In this document: one piece after another, positions 20,685 to 31,450 of the stretch | Layout: each line of letters begins with the position of its first letter | Numbering within the stretch: the first letter of the stretch is position 1 | Assembly: GCA_018873225.1 (NCBI GenBank) | Contig: JAEILZ010000002.1 | Span: 2,046,001-2,110,000 of the forward strand | Direction of reading: 5' to 3' | Source: [Phialemoniopsis] sp. UDSM-2020 | Taxonomy: Eukaryota > Ascomycota > Sordariomycetes > Thyridiales > Thyridiaceae | Length of the DNA: 64,000 bases | Notes under the pieces: generated by a model | The model's database searches: none | Seen by the model: only the letters and a program-made list of their open reading frames with translations | Told to the model about the DNA's origin: nothing | Translations under genes and position numbers: made by a program

Positions 20685-21615
20685 ATGGCACCCTGGGATC
20701 CGACAAAGAACAAGACCTACCAGATTTTGAAGGCAGCAGAAGAAGGTGGTTATGGTGTCCTTGCGCCTATTGCCTACAATATAGAGCATATCCTTGCAGC
20801 CGTAGCCGCTGCAGAGACGAAAAGATCACCACTCATCATTCAAGTTTTCCCTTGGGCTATTACTTTCTCCAATGGCTTGCTAGTACGCGCAGCAGCGATT
20901 GCAGCTCAGAATGCTTCTGTGCCTGTAGCCATTCATCTCGATCATGCTCAGGACGAGGCATTGATCCGCGAGGCAGCGGATAAGCTTCCGTTCGACAGTA
21001 TCATGGTTGATATGAGTCACTACGAGATGGACGAGAATCTCGTAAAAACTAAAGTTCTCGTGGCTTACTGTCAAGAGAGGGGTATTGCTACCGAGGCGGA
21101 GCCTGGCAGAATCGAAGGCGGCGAAGATGGTATTGCTGACACGGTCGATATGGAGGGCGCATTGACAACGCCGGAGCAAGTCGAGGACTTCATTGCAACT
21201 GGTATCGATTTCCTCGCGCCTGCTTTCGGGAATGTTCATGGCGAATATGGCTCGAGAGGTCCGGTGTTGGAGTATGATAGGTAAGTCCATCAAGATAAAG
21301 ACAACCGTCAAGCATCTCCAGATCAAAGCTAACAACTTATTTAGGCTAGACAGAATTCGCGAAGCTGTTGCTGGAAGAGTGCGGATTGTTCTTCACGGCA
21401 CAAATGACTTCCCCGAGGACGTCATGCAGAAATGCATCAGTGGAGGAGTATCAAAGATCAACGTGAATAAGCTGGTCCTTGACGACTACCTGCTCCATCT
21501 CAAGGAGAATGCCCCCAAGTTGGGTCTGACAACCTTGCTAGAACAGGGGGTCAAGGAGGCCCAGAAGCTGATGGAGTGGCAAATGGACGTAATTGGCTCG
21601 ACTGGCAAGGCATGA
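20685..21615 (+). CDS. Class II ketose-bisphosphate aldolase (GatY/KbaY-like)
   Basis: Zinc-dependent aldolase that would split a phosphorylated ketose into dihydroxyacetone phosphate and an aldehyde. Exons 20685-21280 and 21345-21615 give 288 aa, starting MAPWDPTKNK. Zinc-ligand regions are visible: HLDHAQD, GNVHGEYG and VLHGTNDFP. The last resembles the LHGASD-type loop of tagatose-bisphosphate aldolases rather than the HGGSG loop of fructose-bisphosphate aldolase, so the housekeeping enzyme is unlikely. In plants the same domain is fused to threonate-dehydrogenase-like domains; here the two are separate genes in one cluster. It is divergent from the kinase, suggesting sequential phosphorylation and cleavage. 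Confidence 0.9.
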
Positions 21616-22169
21616 ACCTATCTGAGTAGCTACAGTTTGTGTTGTTCTTCTGTAGAATAGCAGGAGTAAAATCGTACCAATGTTGGCCATGATCTTTCGA
21701 TTTTTTAGTGGCCGTCAAGCCACTATCGGGCAAGTTCTTGTTTTTCGGTTCGAGTAACATGGGGATGATTTGTGCCGACAAAGGAAAAATTACTTACATA
21801 CAGGCCAACAATAGCTTGCGATACAGGTTTCTTGCTGCGGTATCGCTCCCGAGAGCAAGTGCGGATCCATTCATCTCCACCAATTTCTCACCTCGTGCCG
21901 AGTTTGTGGATCCGTTGCCAAGTGCGTAGTGATCACATGGAACATCACTCTTGTTGGCATGGCCGACTTACAAGGACATTGGACTGTGAGAGTCGATGAT
22001 TTTTCTTCAATTGAGCGTAGTGAAGGGTGGGCAAGCATGCATGTGACCTGTTGAGTCCCCATTCAATTGCATCTTTGTAATTATCAATGATTACACCGGG
22101 GACCATTGCTAATCATTTTGATCATAACAGCTCGGTATTACTTCAACTCGAACAGACAGGGCTTTTTCA
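21616..22169 (+). promoter_or_regulatory. Upstream region of the RpiB-type isomerase
   Basis: 554 bp without a gene. It holds the aldolase 3' flank and, at 21892-21902, one CTCGTGCCGAG site. Confidence 0.5.
21892..21902 (+). promoter_or_regulatory. CTCGTGCCGAG site, region B motif (copy 3)
   Basis: Exact 11-base match, on the opposite strand, to the centre of the kinase/aldolase palindrome. It lies about 270 bp before the isomerase ATG. Confidence 0.6.
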
Positions 22170-22716
22170 ATGTCTCAAATGCGCATAGCCATCGGTGGTG
22201 ACGATGCAGGGTTCTCATACAAGTCCATCATCGCCAAGGACCTCGCTGCCAACGAGCGAGTGAGCGAGGTCGTGGACGTCGGGCCCCATGGACAAGAAGA
22301 CAAGACTGCATACTCTAGCAATGCCATTGCGGCGGCGGAAAAAGTGGCCAGCGGCGAGGTCGACCGTGCGCTTCTGATATGCGGTACCGGATTGGGCGTC
22401 GCCATCGCTGCCAACAAGGTCGAGGGCGTCCGCGCCGTCACGGCACATGACAGCTTTTCAGTAGAGCGTTCTGTTTTGAGCAACAACGCCCAGATCTTGT
22501 GTCTGGGCCAAAGAGTCGTTGGTATTGAGCTTGCTCGGAGGCTTGTCAAGGAGTGGCTGGGCTATCATTTCGATCCTGTAGGTTCAGCCGCGTGTTCCCG
22601 TACTTTTCTTGAGACTGTGTTGCTGACATTGCATGGTTTAGACATCGGCATCCGCCGCGAAGGTGGAAGTAATCGAGAACTATGAGACAGAGAAGAGGAT
22701 TTCTGTGACAAATTGA
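22170..22716 (+). CDS. RpiB/LacAB-type sugar-phosphate isomerase
   Basis: Aldose-ketose phosphate isomerase. RpiB interconverts ribose/ribulose 5-phosphate; relatives handle allose, galactose and erythrulose phosphates. Exons 22170-22577 and 22642-22716 give 160 aa. The N-terminal [15 protein letters not shown], the active-site loop [15 protein letters not shown] and [26 protein letters not shown] are typical. The spliced end reads [18 protein letters not shown]. The usual catalytic Cys is present in ICGTG. Fungi use RpiA for the pentose phosphate pathway, so a clustered RpiB points to a special substrate. DhaK-type kinase plus RpiB-type isomerase is the known combination for erythrulose phosphate conversion in mycobacteria and for erythritol use in Yarrowia. 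Confidence 0.9.
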
Positions 22717-22894
22717 TACCTCAAGTCAATGATGTAGAGAGAGTCTCGATGAAGCAGTAACAGAGTGGACGGGTAGAATGGAGCTTAATATTGATGAGAG
22801 CCGACTAAGCTAGAAACCGGACTGAACACCATGTGTTGGACCATCAATTTCAGACATTGGACCTTGTTTCAATGTGATTCTTGTCTATCTAAAT

Positions 22895-24947
22895 CTAAGC
22901 CCAAAATGCAGTAAGCGCTGCAACAGAACGATCATCTACCCTGTTATCGTTTGTTGCTCCCCGAATAACCTTCTCCGCCGCATCTAGCATGTTTGCAGGG
23001 AAATTCTGCTCTGTGATAACTTTATTCAATATGTCCTAGTTGTTTGTTAGAAGACTTAACACGAGTACCTCTCGACGAGGTAAGGATAGGTTGATCTTAC
23101 AAGAGTGTTAAGGGCTGCATTCAGCGTATCAGATCGAGTCGCTACTTTCGAGCTGAAAGATTGCGTTACCATGTTAGGAAAGTAGACGTTGAACTGAGCG
23201 CTGGACCCCGCGGCACCAGCAATCAGGTCGTAAACAAGTTGGGGAGAGACGTTTTCAGACCGGGCGAGACTGTAGCACTCTGCCGCCGCTGCTGCATGGA
23301 CTAGAGCTCCGTGTTGAATAACAAGCCACGTGGCAGTAGCGGTGCCCGGACGACCATGCACGGGGACCCCAACGATGGTTTCCGGCAATACGTCTCTAAT
23401 CTGAGTTGACATCTCATTGCTTTCTGCACTGAACAGGAGCTGATTTGGCAATTAGCACGATATGCTCAGTTCTCGTTTGGTGTCTTGAATGAACTTACCT
23501 CTAGATGGGAGAGATCTTGTGAGGGGAGAACATGGCAATCCGTAACCCTCAGATGTGGGAACTTGCAGGCTAGTTCGTCCGCATAACTCTTCACCTTTTG
23601 TGGATGGTGTAGCTTCGTTATCGCCACCACACTCCCCTCAGGAAGCTCTTCGAGAGACTTCTCATCGGCCTCTTCAGAGATGATCAATAATGACGGACCG
23701 CTACTCCGAGGAACCTCAGAAGTAAAGACGGCTCGAAGCTGTCCCGTGACACTCTCTGCCATCGACACACCAGGCAAAGCTTTCGCGGATAGTGTTTCTT
23801 CATTGGGTGGTGTAGGGAGTGGCTTATGGCTTATCTCGTCGCAAACCCGACTGCCGATGATCTCTTCGTAGTTGCAGACAACACTTGCATCGTCATCCCG
23901 ACCATGGCCTGCGGCATCTCGGGCGAGAAAGGCCTGAAGTGCGGCTAATGTAACTGGAGAGGGAAATGATGTCTTGTCTGCCGCCTGCTTGACAATTCCC
24001 TGTCAATGATATCCTGGTCAGCAAGAAAACCGCTTGTTATGGGAGACGTTCAAGAACATACGAGATCCTTGATAAAGATAGATACGGCAGATCTCGGGGT
24101 CCAGTCTGCCTTGAGCATTGTCACCCCCCGATCGCCAAAGATCCAGCTGCCTGCAATGCTCTTCATGACGATACGATGCGTTTCGCGCACGGAAAGTCCT
24201 AATAGCTTCGCAAATGAAAGCATCTCGGCTGCTGCCACAATGTGAGTACCAGCTAAGAGCTGGTTCAGCCTAGGGACTGGTCAGTACCTTTTTACTCCCT
24301 CTGCGGGCGCCGTAACCTACATCTTGATTGTACTGGCGGAACCCAATGGGCCGCAGCAAAACAATCGATTATTTGCTGCCATAGGAAGTAGATATGGTTT
24401 CAATTCCTGGTAGACTGTCGTGTCCGACCCGATCATAATCTGTTTGCGGCACATGTGTGAGGAAAGTTATAACTGAACGAACTCTCTTGTCCAGCATAGA
24501 AATTTGTAGATCGTAGTAGAATATTTTACTTACACTGAGTGTACCAGATTCTGCTCCAACAACGCCTCCAGATACCGGACAGTCCAATAGGCGTATATCC
24601 GTCCTGCCGCTTTTGGCCATCCTCGCAGGCAGGTCTAAGATATAATTTGGCGGCAGCGTACTCAAGAGACATAGTATAGCGTTTTCCGGTAGAGAGCATA
24701 GCAGACCATCTTCAGAAAACACTACAGAGTCGACCTGTCCAGGAGTCGCGACCATGACGAAAAAGACCTTGCTGCTTTTGCCTGCTTCGGACACCGATGT
24801 CGACACAGTCCCGCCATTCTCTGCGAACCTCTTCAGAGCATCTGGATTGAGATCAAATCCAGTAACTCTTACTCCGGCTTTCAGCAGATTTGTGGCCATT
24901 CCGAAGCCCATGGCTCCCAGGCCTGCGAAACCCACAGGTTCATACAT
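22895..24947 (-). CDS. L-threonate dehydrogenase-like (HIBADH family) tandem protein, second half degenerate
   Basis: NAD-dependent beta-hydroxyacid dehydrogenase family. Six exons (24947-24534, 24439-24321, 24269-24062, 23999-23499, 23439-23101, 23035-22895) give 573 aa, about twice a single-domain enzyme. The first half has the Rossmann motif GFAGLGAMGFGMATNLLKAG, the substrate motif DCPVSGGVVGAESGTLS and the catalytic lysine block GSASTIKMLNQ. The second half aligns with the same C-terminal helical domain, but its lysine block reads GTATATWLVIQ, with Lys replaced by Trp and Asn by Ile. Its Rossmann part is shortened and lacks a glycine motif. So only the first half should be catalytic. An in-frame ATG at 25055 would extend the N-terminus by 36 residues. 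It shares a promoter with the AKR gene. Confidence 0.85.
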
Positions 24948-25445
24948 CTCTCCTGGTTGCAGTGGAATCTGGAGGTGTGAACGCTCCGTAGGCAAGGTGA
25001 AAGAAGCCAGTCGTGAAAGCGGAGTAAGACGAGTATAATCAGTGATAGCATACATATTCAGGACACCATTATGCTTTCAATGATTGACTGATGCCGACAA
25101 AGGCACGGATGTCATCGAGGACGGCGGAGTCGGTCCACTAATACAAGTGGAACCAATCAGAGTGACTCGCGAAGTGCCAAGCATTCAGAATCTCGTGCCG
25201 AAATGGAGAACGAAGAGTGGGATAACCCGGCGAGCACGCAATAAGCTAAGGGCAAATCTTCGGGCAGGTTCTCCGAATTGCGGACATCATGCCGGCGCAA
25301 GTTTCCCAATGTCAATTCTCACGATCGTTCATGGGCTGTAGATTGAAAAACTACCCTGACCTGCATCAACATACCTTGCCGGCAATTCCCACCATACAGA
25401 GAGCAGTACCCGTACAAGCCACACCACGCGCAATTCACACTCGCC
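24948..25445. promoter_or_regulatory. Bidirectional promoter, threonate-dehydrogenase-like / AKR
   Basis: 498 bp between divergent genes, with one region B motif at 25192-25202 and no gene. Confidence 0.55.
25192..25202 (+). promoter_or_regulatory. CTCGTGCCGAA site, region B motif (copy 4)
   Basis: Same 11 bases as the glycoside hydrolase promoter copy read on the other strand. It lies about 245 bp from both start codons. Confidence 0.6.
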
Positions 25446-26558
25446 ATGTCGCCTCCAAAGAACCGCCTCATCCTTGGCACCATGACCATCGGTCCCGATG
25501 AGTCCATGGGTGCGCGGATTACATCTATGGATGAGTACAAGAAGTGTCTCGACTACTTGACATCCAAAGGCTACGACGAACTCGATACCGCCGCTGTCTA
25601 CGTCGGCGGTCTCCAGGAGGCATGGACGCGCGATGCCGGCTTCCGGGAGCGCGGTTTCTCCATTGCGTCCAAGATCATGCCAAAGCAGCCGCACGACCAC
25701 AAGCCAGAGAAACTGCGCGCGTCGTGGGAAACCAGCTTGCAGAAGCTCGGCGTCGAATGCGCCGATATCCTCTACCTCCACGCGCCTGATCGCACCACGA
25801 GCTATGAGGAGACGCTTGAGGGAGTAGACAAGCTGTACCGCGAGGGCAAGTTCAAGAAGCTAGGCCTCAGCAACTATGCGGCTTGGGAAGTCGCTGAAAT
25901 AGTTGGCATCTGCGAGCGAAGGTACGCTGTCTCAACTGTCGGTAGCCAAGACCACGTGGAACTAATGCTATGGACTTTGAAGGAACTTTGTCAAGCCTAC
26001 CATCTACCAGGGAATGTACAACGCGATAAGTAAGTTCTCAGATGTTTCATTGGGCGAACCCCATCAGGATCTGCCTGAGCTAACTATGCAGACCGAACAC
26101 TCGAGTCCGAGCTCGTACCGTGCTTGCGAAAGTTTGGTCTCTCTCTGATTATTTACAATCCATTAGCAGCTGGGTTGTTCTCCGGAAAGTATTCGACGCT
26201 GGACGAGCCTGCTGAGGGGCGCTTTAGCACGACCAACAACCTTGGCAAGCTCTATATGGACAGGTACTTCAAACAGTCCACTCTGGATGCTCTGGCCGTG
26301 GTCGAGCCTGTAGTGAAGAAACATGGAATCACCCTGATCGAGACTGGACTGCGGTGGTGTGTGCATCACAGCAAATTGCAGATGCGCTCACAGCCCGAGG
26401 GTGGAGATGACGGTATCATCATTGGCATTAGCTCATATTCTCAGCTTGAACAGAATATCGAGGCTTGTGAGAAGGGGCCATTGCCAGACGAGGTAGTGGA
26501 GGCCTTGGATAAAGCGTGGCACATCACAAAAGCAGACGCAGCGACCTACTGGCGGTAG
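25446..26558 (+). CDS. Aldo/keto reductase, AKR7 (aflatoxin-aldehyde reductase)-like
   Basis: NADPH-dependent carbonyl reductase in the cytosol. Exons 25446-25921, 25983-26029 and 26092-26558 give 329 aa. The 47-nt middle exon restores [32 protein letters not shown], a hallmark segment of AKR7. The catalytic tetrad regions are visible: ELDTAAVYVGG (Asp, Tyr), the lysine in SIASKIMP and the histidine in ILYLHAPDR. LIIYNPLAAGLFSGKY and the NADPH-binding IIIGISSYSQLEQN complete the fold. In this cluster it may reduce an aldose or ketose, for example to a polyol; substrate not readable from sequence. Confidence 0.88.
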
Positions 26559-26691
26559 TTCTTGACCAGTTGTACAGACGCTCAAGTCAACAAACACGAA
26601 CAAATAATTATAGACTTTTTTGACAGAGTGGCTTGATCTCATTGTGCTCCCCTCATGAGTCTCGAATCCACTTTCAAAATGGGTTGACGTC

Positions 26692-28634
26692 TCAATTACA
26701 CAAGCCCCAGTTCCTGAGAAGCTCGTCCGCAATGAAACCGGTCTTCCTGCCAGTCTGGCGTTGGCAATTCTTGATCAGCTCCAGTGTTCTTTTCCTCTCT
26801 TGCAGTCCTTCCGTCACTAAACCAGCTATGTACAAACACTGCGCAGACAAAAGACTCAATGCATCGGGGATGCCAGCATTTGCTGCTAAAAACACTTGCT
26901 CGCGTGAACGTTCGATTTCACGGCGAACTGAGAGCGAAGAGCACTTATTGAGGCCCCGTGGTGTTTGTAGCAGAGCTGGCTGATATAGCGCAAGAACAAT
27001 CTTGCTAGCATGATAAACTTGGTGAGCTACAGCTATTCCGAGCGAGGACGAGGTCAGAGATTCACAGCGCGAAGATGTTATTTAGAGGGTGGGACATACC
27101 GCATTGAGGATAGATAAACCATAGTGAAGGAAAATCCACCTCTAAGTCATCGTTGGTGGAGGGCTCTATCCGGAAACATGCCATTGCGAATGCTGCATTC
27201 GTTTGCCACTCGTCAAGAGCTAACGCCAGCTGGACCGCCCTTTCATTTCTTGACTGGAGAACTGATTCGGGGCCTAGACCGTCTCCTACTTCATGGCCGT
27301 TAGAGTAATCAATGCATTGCCCGAGAATGAAGATGGCTCGGTTGGCGATGTCTTCAACTTCCAGACCCTCAAACGATCCAGAGGGCTTCCAGTATGATTC
27401 GCTTAGGGAAATCTGGCGTCCGGTCTGAAGTGCTGCCCAGATCTCGTGTCGGTACCAGATCCAGTAGGCCGCCCCACGAACGCCATGCATATCACCTTGT
27501 ACCTGACGGGACTGAAGCAATGATGCTACCCCTTTTAGGTGTGAACCGAGATTCTCACCGGCAACATCGATCATCTCATAGCTATTACAACATAGTCAGA
27601 CGAAAGAGGACATCTGAATCAAAGTCACGAGGACAGCTTACGTAGACAAAAGAATGCATGCCGCCAAGACTTCATCACTATGGGCATACTGTGAATGAAG
27701 AAGGAGCTCGCGCACCATCTTGAGCGCAGACCTGTAGTATCGCAGTGGGGTACTCTCGTGAAACTTGGACGCCACATGGCTTCCTACAAGGACCATTTGC
27801 TTGGATGAGAGAGCTAAGCAGGACTGCATCAGGAGTGGGCATCGTAGCGCCCAAATTGACACGAGGCGACGAAAGGGTCGATCATGTGAGAAGGAGTCAA
27901 CCTTAAACATGCCTTAGCAACCACTTCGAGCTTGAAGAAGCAACCAGTAAGCTACGTACCCATTTGGAAACGTATTCCACGTAGTTTCGGAAGATGAGGA
28001 TCTCAGGTCCTGTCAACCTAATTCGCTCATCAACGAAGAGATCAGGTGGGACAGGAACGACCGGCCATCCGAATGATGCGCCATCGATGTGATCGGCTGT
28101 CTCCGGAATGTTCCTTGTTTGAGCGGCGTCGTCCGATACTCCAGGAACCGAGGTCCATTGCTCCAAGTTGATGAGAATGGAACCCAGATCAGCAAGGAAC
28201 GGCGAGCCAGCACTTGGTGTGGATGCCTGCCATTCCGTCGACGCTGGATACTGTAGTGCCTCGTGCTGCAGCAAGCTTGTCGATTGATCGGGAGGAACGC
28301 GCCTCTCAAGCAAGGGTGATCCGGAAAGGTCTTGCTGGACGACGGGCAAGGGCGTCCCGGTCTCCGGTGTTGCTGCTGCCGGCGACCCGACGCTTTCCAG
28401 ATCATCCGCTGGTGGGTCGTACTCGCATGGCCTGTTCTTCTTGGCACAATTGGCACATTGGGGCTTGCGCTCATCGCACTTGACGTGGCGCCTTCGACAT
28501 GTTCGGCTATTCTCAGCAGGTCAGCAGACGCGTTCAGAACTTGCCGAGACTCATCGACCATACCATCCAGTCGTCACACGCAGACCGCGAATCCGAGGCC
28601 GTGGCGTGTGGCCTGAGTGCCTTGCATCAGACAT
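26692..28634 (-). CDS. Zn2Cys6 transcription factor (Fungal_trans_2 type)
   Basis: Probable regulator of region B. The start is the ATG at 28634. Removing a first intron (gtatgg...aatag) yields TTGCRTCRRRHVKCDERKPQ, followed by CANC and the last Cys in RPCEYD: a complete zinc cluster of the GCxTCRxRHxKCDExxPxC type. A long Ser/Thr/Pro-rich region follows, then the ARCA-like fungal_trans_2 region with YEMIDVAGENLGSHLKGVASLL and GAAYWIWYRHEIWAALQTGR. The C-terminus ends WGLCN. About six exons; not all junctions were checked to the base. A region B motif lies 91 bp upstream of its ATG, suggesting autoregulation or shared control. Convergent with the AKR gene. Confidence 0.87.
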
Positions 28635-29037
28635 TCCGGGGATGCTGTGGGGGAGTGATGTTGCTGAGCTCGAGGCCCTATGAAAGGACATAGCGAGGTT
28701 TAGGAACAGAGGGAGATGTGCGAGCTCGTGCCGAGATATTTAAATATCCCCGCAAGCGAGTTTTTATGGCCTTTGCCGATCCCCGGACCACATAGCGTGG
28801 CTCGCGGCGCTAACTGACTAGCAGGTGTGGAGGAGAGGATCATGCCTTGAAAACCATGCTAGCGACCCCAGTATCCGGTTGCATCGCAGGATGGCTTGCA
28901 TCCGAAAAGGGTTGAAATACCCCGTGGGAAACCCGTCCAGTTGAGACAGAGGAGGTCAACTCAATCCTTCAGACCTCTTTCCCGGCATCCGCCAACATCC
29001 CCAGCCCATTTCTATCAATCTTGACCACTGAGCAACG
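28635..29037. promoter_or_regulatory. Bidirectional promoter, Zn2Cys6 regulator / ACS-type MFS
   Basis: 403 bp between divergent genes, with one region B motif at 28725-28735. A TATA-like atatttaaatat follows at about 28736-28747. Confidence 0.55.
28725..28735 (+). promoter_or_regulatory. CTCGTGCCGAG site, region B motif (copy 5)
   Basis: Exact match to the copy at 21892-21902. It lies 91 bp from the regulator ATG and about 300 bp from the transporter ATG. Confidence 0.6.
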
Positions 29038-30806
29038 ATGGACGAGCAGTCAAAGATGGAGCAGTCATCGGCCAAGCTGGACTGCGTTGAAAAGGCGCCA
29101 AACGAAGACTCTGCCAACACTGAGACTCTGTACGACGAGGCAGAAGTCAAGAAGATCCTTCGCAAGGTCGACTGGCGGCTGATTCCCATGCTCACTTTGC
29201 TTTATATCCTGTCCTTCATCGACCGAAGCAACAGTAAGTGCTTGCTCTACGGTGTCTGCGAAGAGATCAATCTTTAACAAAGCTACAACCTCTAGTCGGA
29301 AATGCAAAGGTAGCAGGCATGAACAAAGACCTGCACCTGACTGGAACACAGTACAACATTGCGTCAGTACCCCGGTCCACACATCAATCTGTTGTGAATT
29401 AAGGCATTGACACTATACAGATTGACCGTCTTCTTCTTCCCGTATGCGCTGCTCGAAATCCCCAGCAACATGGTACTCAAAGTCATCAAACCTTCCCTCT
29501 GGGTGGGCATCATGATGGTCACCTGGGGGGTCGTCATGACTCTCATGGGCATTGTCAAAGATTATCCGAGTCTTGCTGGCGCACGAGCTGCTGTAAGTTC
29601 AGTTGTGCGAGAATACGAGTCGAGGGCCCGAGCTAACCAGGATACACCATCAGCTTGGTGCGGCAGAGGCAGGTTTCTTCCCAGCAAGCACATATCTTCT
29701 CACGACTTGGTACAAACGCCTCGAGCTACAGAGCAGAATGGCCGTGTTCTACTGTGCTGCGTCTCTAGCTGGTGCGTTCTCGGGCCTTCTGGCCTTTGGC
29801 TTGCAGGAGATGGACGGTATCGCAGGGTTGGCCGGGTGGCGATGGATCTTTATCATCGAGGGTATCGTCACGGTCGTCGTGGGCTCCACCTGTTTCTTTC
29901 TCCTGCCCGATAGCCCCGACACCGCATCGTTCCTTAAGCCCGCCGAGCGCAAGTTTTTGGTCGACCGCCTACGTAATGACAGTGGCACCAAGGCCGGCAA
30001 AGTCCAAACACACGACAAGTTCCACCGGCCCACTATCAGGTCTGCCTTTTCGGATTGGAAGCTTTGGCTAGCCGTGATTATCTACTGGGTAAGAAGCTTG
30101 TTATATCAATTCTCCGTTTTGGACTAAACGGTTCGCTGTCGCTGCTTGCTTTGCTGACATTGCCCCCCAGGGTAACACTATTTCGATCTACGGCTTCAAC
30201 TACACCGCGCCTACCGTCATTCTCGGCCTCGGATACACGGCTGCACAGGCCCAGTTGCTCACCATACCGATTTATGTGCTCGCCGTCATTGGTACACCCG
30301 TCATCGCTTACTACTCCGACAAGCACAAGACGCGTTGGCCATTCATCGCCGGCCCGTACTGCATCTCAGCCATCGGCTTCGTCGGTCTCTTGTCCATTCC
30401 CCATCCTAAGCTACCCGGCCTGACCTATGCCTTCCTCTTCTGTATCCCTGTCGGCGTCTTCCCTCCTCTGATCGGTCTGGTCTCGTGGGTTGCCAACAAC
30501 ACCGCGCCGTCGTGGAAGCGTGCCGTCGCCATGGCGTTCCTCATCATGATGGGCAACCTTGGAGGCACCGTGGGCAGCAACATCTACCTGGAGGAACAAA
30601 AGCCGCATTACTGGCTCGGCTTTGGTATGGGTCTGGGCATCTCTATCGCGGCCATCATCTCGACCATCGTGCTTAAATTCGAGTACCAGAGACAGAACCG
30701 CCTGCGCGAGGCTATGGGCACGGAGGGGGAGATCTTGGCTCGGTACACCGAAGACGAGCTGCTCAAGATGGGTGACAAGAGCCCCTTGTTCCGGTACATC
30801 GTGTAG
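29038..30806 (+). CDS. MFS transporter, anion:cation symporter (ACS, Dal5-like) family
   Basis: Plasma-membrane proton symporter; the family typically carries carboxylates, vitamins and allantoate. Exons 29038-29233, 29296-29362, 29421-29592, 29654-30088 and 30171-30806 give 501 aa. The start segment KKILRKVDWRLIPMLTLLYILSFIDRSNIGNAK is the family hallmark. GAAEAGFFPASTYLLTTWY and GWRWIFIIEGIVTVVVG follow, then a loop, then IYWGNTISIYGFNY across the last intron. About 12 hydrophobic segments, cytosolic ends. It shares the promoter and motif of the region B regulator, so it is a good candidate importer for the cluster substrate. An ACS carrier hints that the substrate might be a sugar acid rather than a free sugar. 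Confidence 0.92.
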
Positions 30807-31072
30807 ACTACACGACGTTTAGGCTGTTCCACTTCGACACTCGTCAGAAGCAATACCGTTCTACGATAAGACAGAATAGTGTCAGTGTGAACCAGAGGAC
30901 ACTAGGCTACAAGAGAATTTCACAGATATTCCGGTAGTTTCAAGCAGACAAAATATTCAGGAGACCACAGTCAGGTTCGTGATTCAAACACTGCTAATGA
31001 CAACTCAAACGTGCCAGCTCGTGCCCTCAACCATGACATGTTTACCCCTTCAAAACCAGTCCGTCATTCCCT

Positions 31073-31450
31073 TTAGAATCCCTGCTTCTGGACCTGCGCC
31101 TTGGCGGCGGCGATCGTGGCAGCCGAGTTGGGGTCGACAAAGCCGCAGCCGGTCTTGCCGTTCTGGAACTCGGCGCCGATGCCGGAGCAGATGCCGACCT
31201 CGTTGCCCTGGGCATCCTCAGCACCGCCGGCGCAGCATCCCTCGGCGCAGTCGGCATCGGCGACGCAGCCACCGGTCGTGAATTGCTTGCCAGCTCCGTT
31301 ACCAACATCGCGGGCACCCGAGGCGTTGGGGGTCAGGGCAACGGCACCCAGGGCGACTTTCACGACAGGAGGTCAGCATGGTCTGGAGTGCATCCGCTGG
31401 AATGGGTGAGGCTTACAAGCAACAACGGCGACGAAGCTAATGCGAACCAT
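31073..31450 (-). CDS. Small secreted cysteine-rich protein, BAS2 (biotrophy-associated secreted protein 2)-like
   Basis: Predicted secreted protein; relatives in rice-blast and Colletotrichum species are expressed during plant infection. Exons 31450-31417 and 31356-31073 give 105 aa. The N-terminus MVRISFVAVVAFALGAVALTPNAS is a signal peptide. The mature part begins GARDVGNGAGKQFTTGGC and has six cysteines (C, C, CC, C, C) in the BAS2-like spacing ending GKTGCGFVD. No enzyme motif. It suggests a plant-associated life style, but similar proteins occur in non-pathogens. I recognise the family from pattern memory only. Confidence 0.75.

Noticed and set aside
29407..29913. Plus-strand frame of 168 codons inside the ACS transporter
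   Set aside because: Reads through the intron at 29593-29653 and then leaves the transporter frame; the spliced model keeps the conserved helices.
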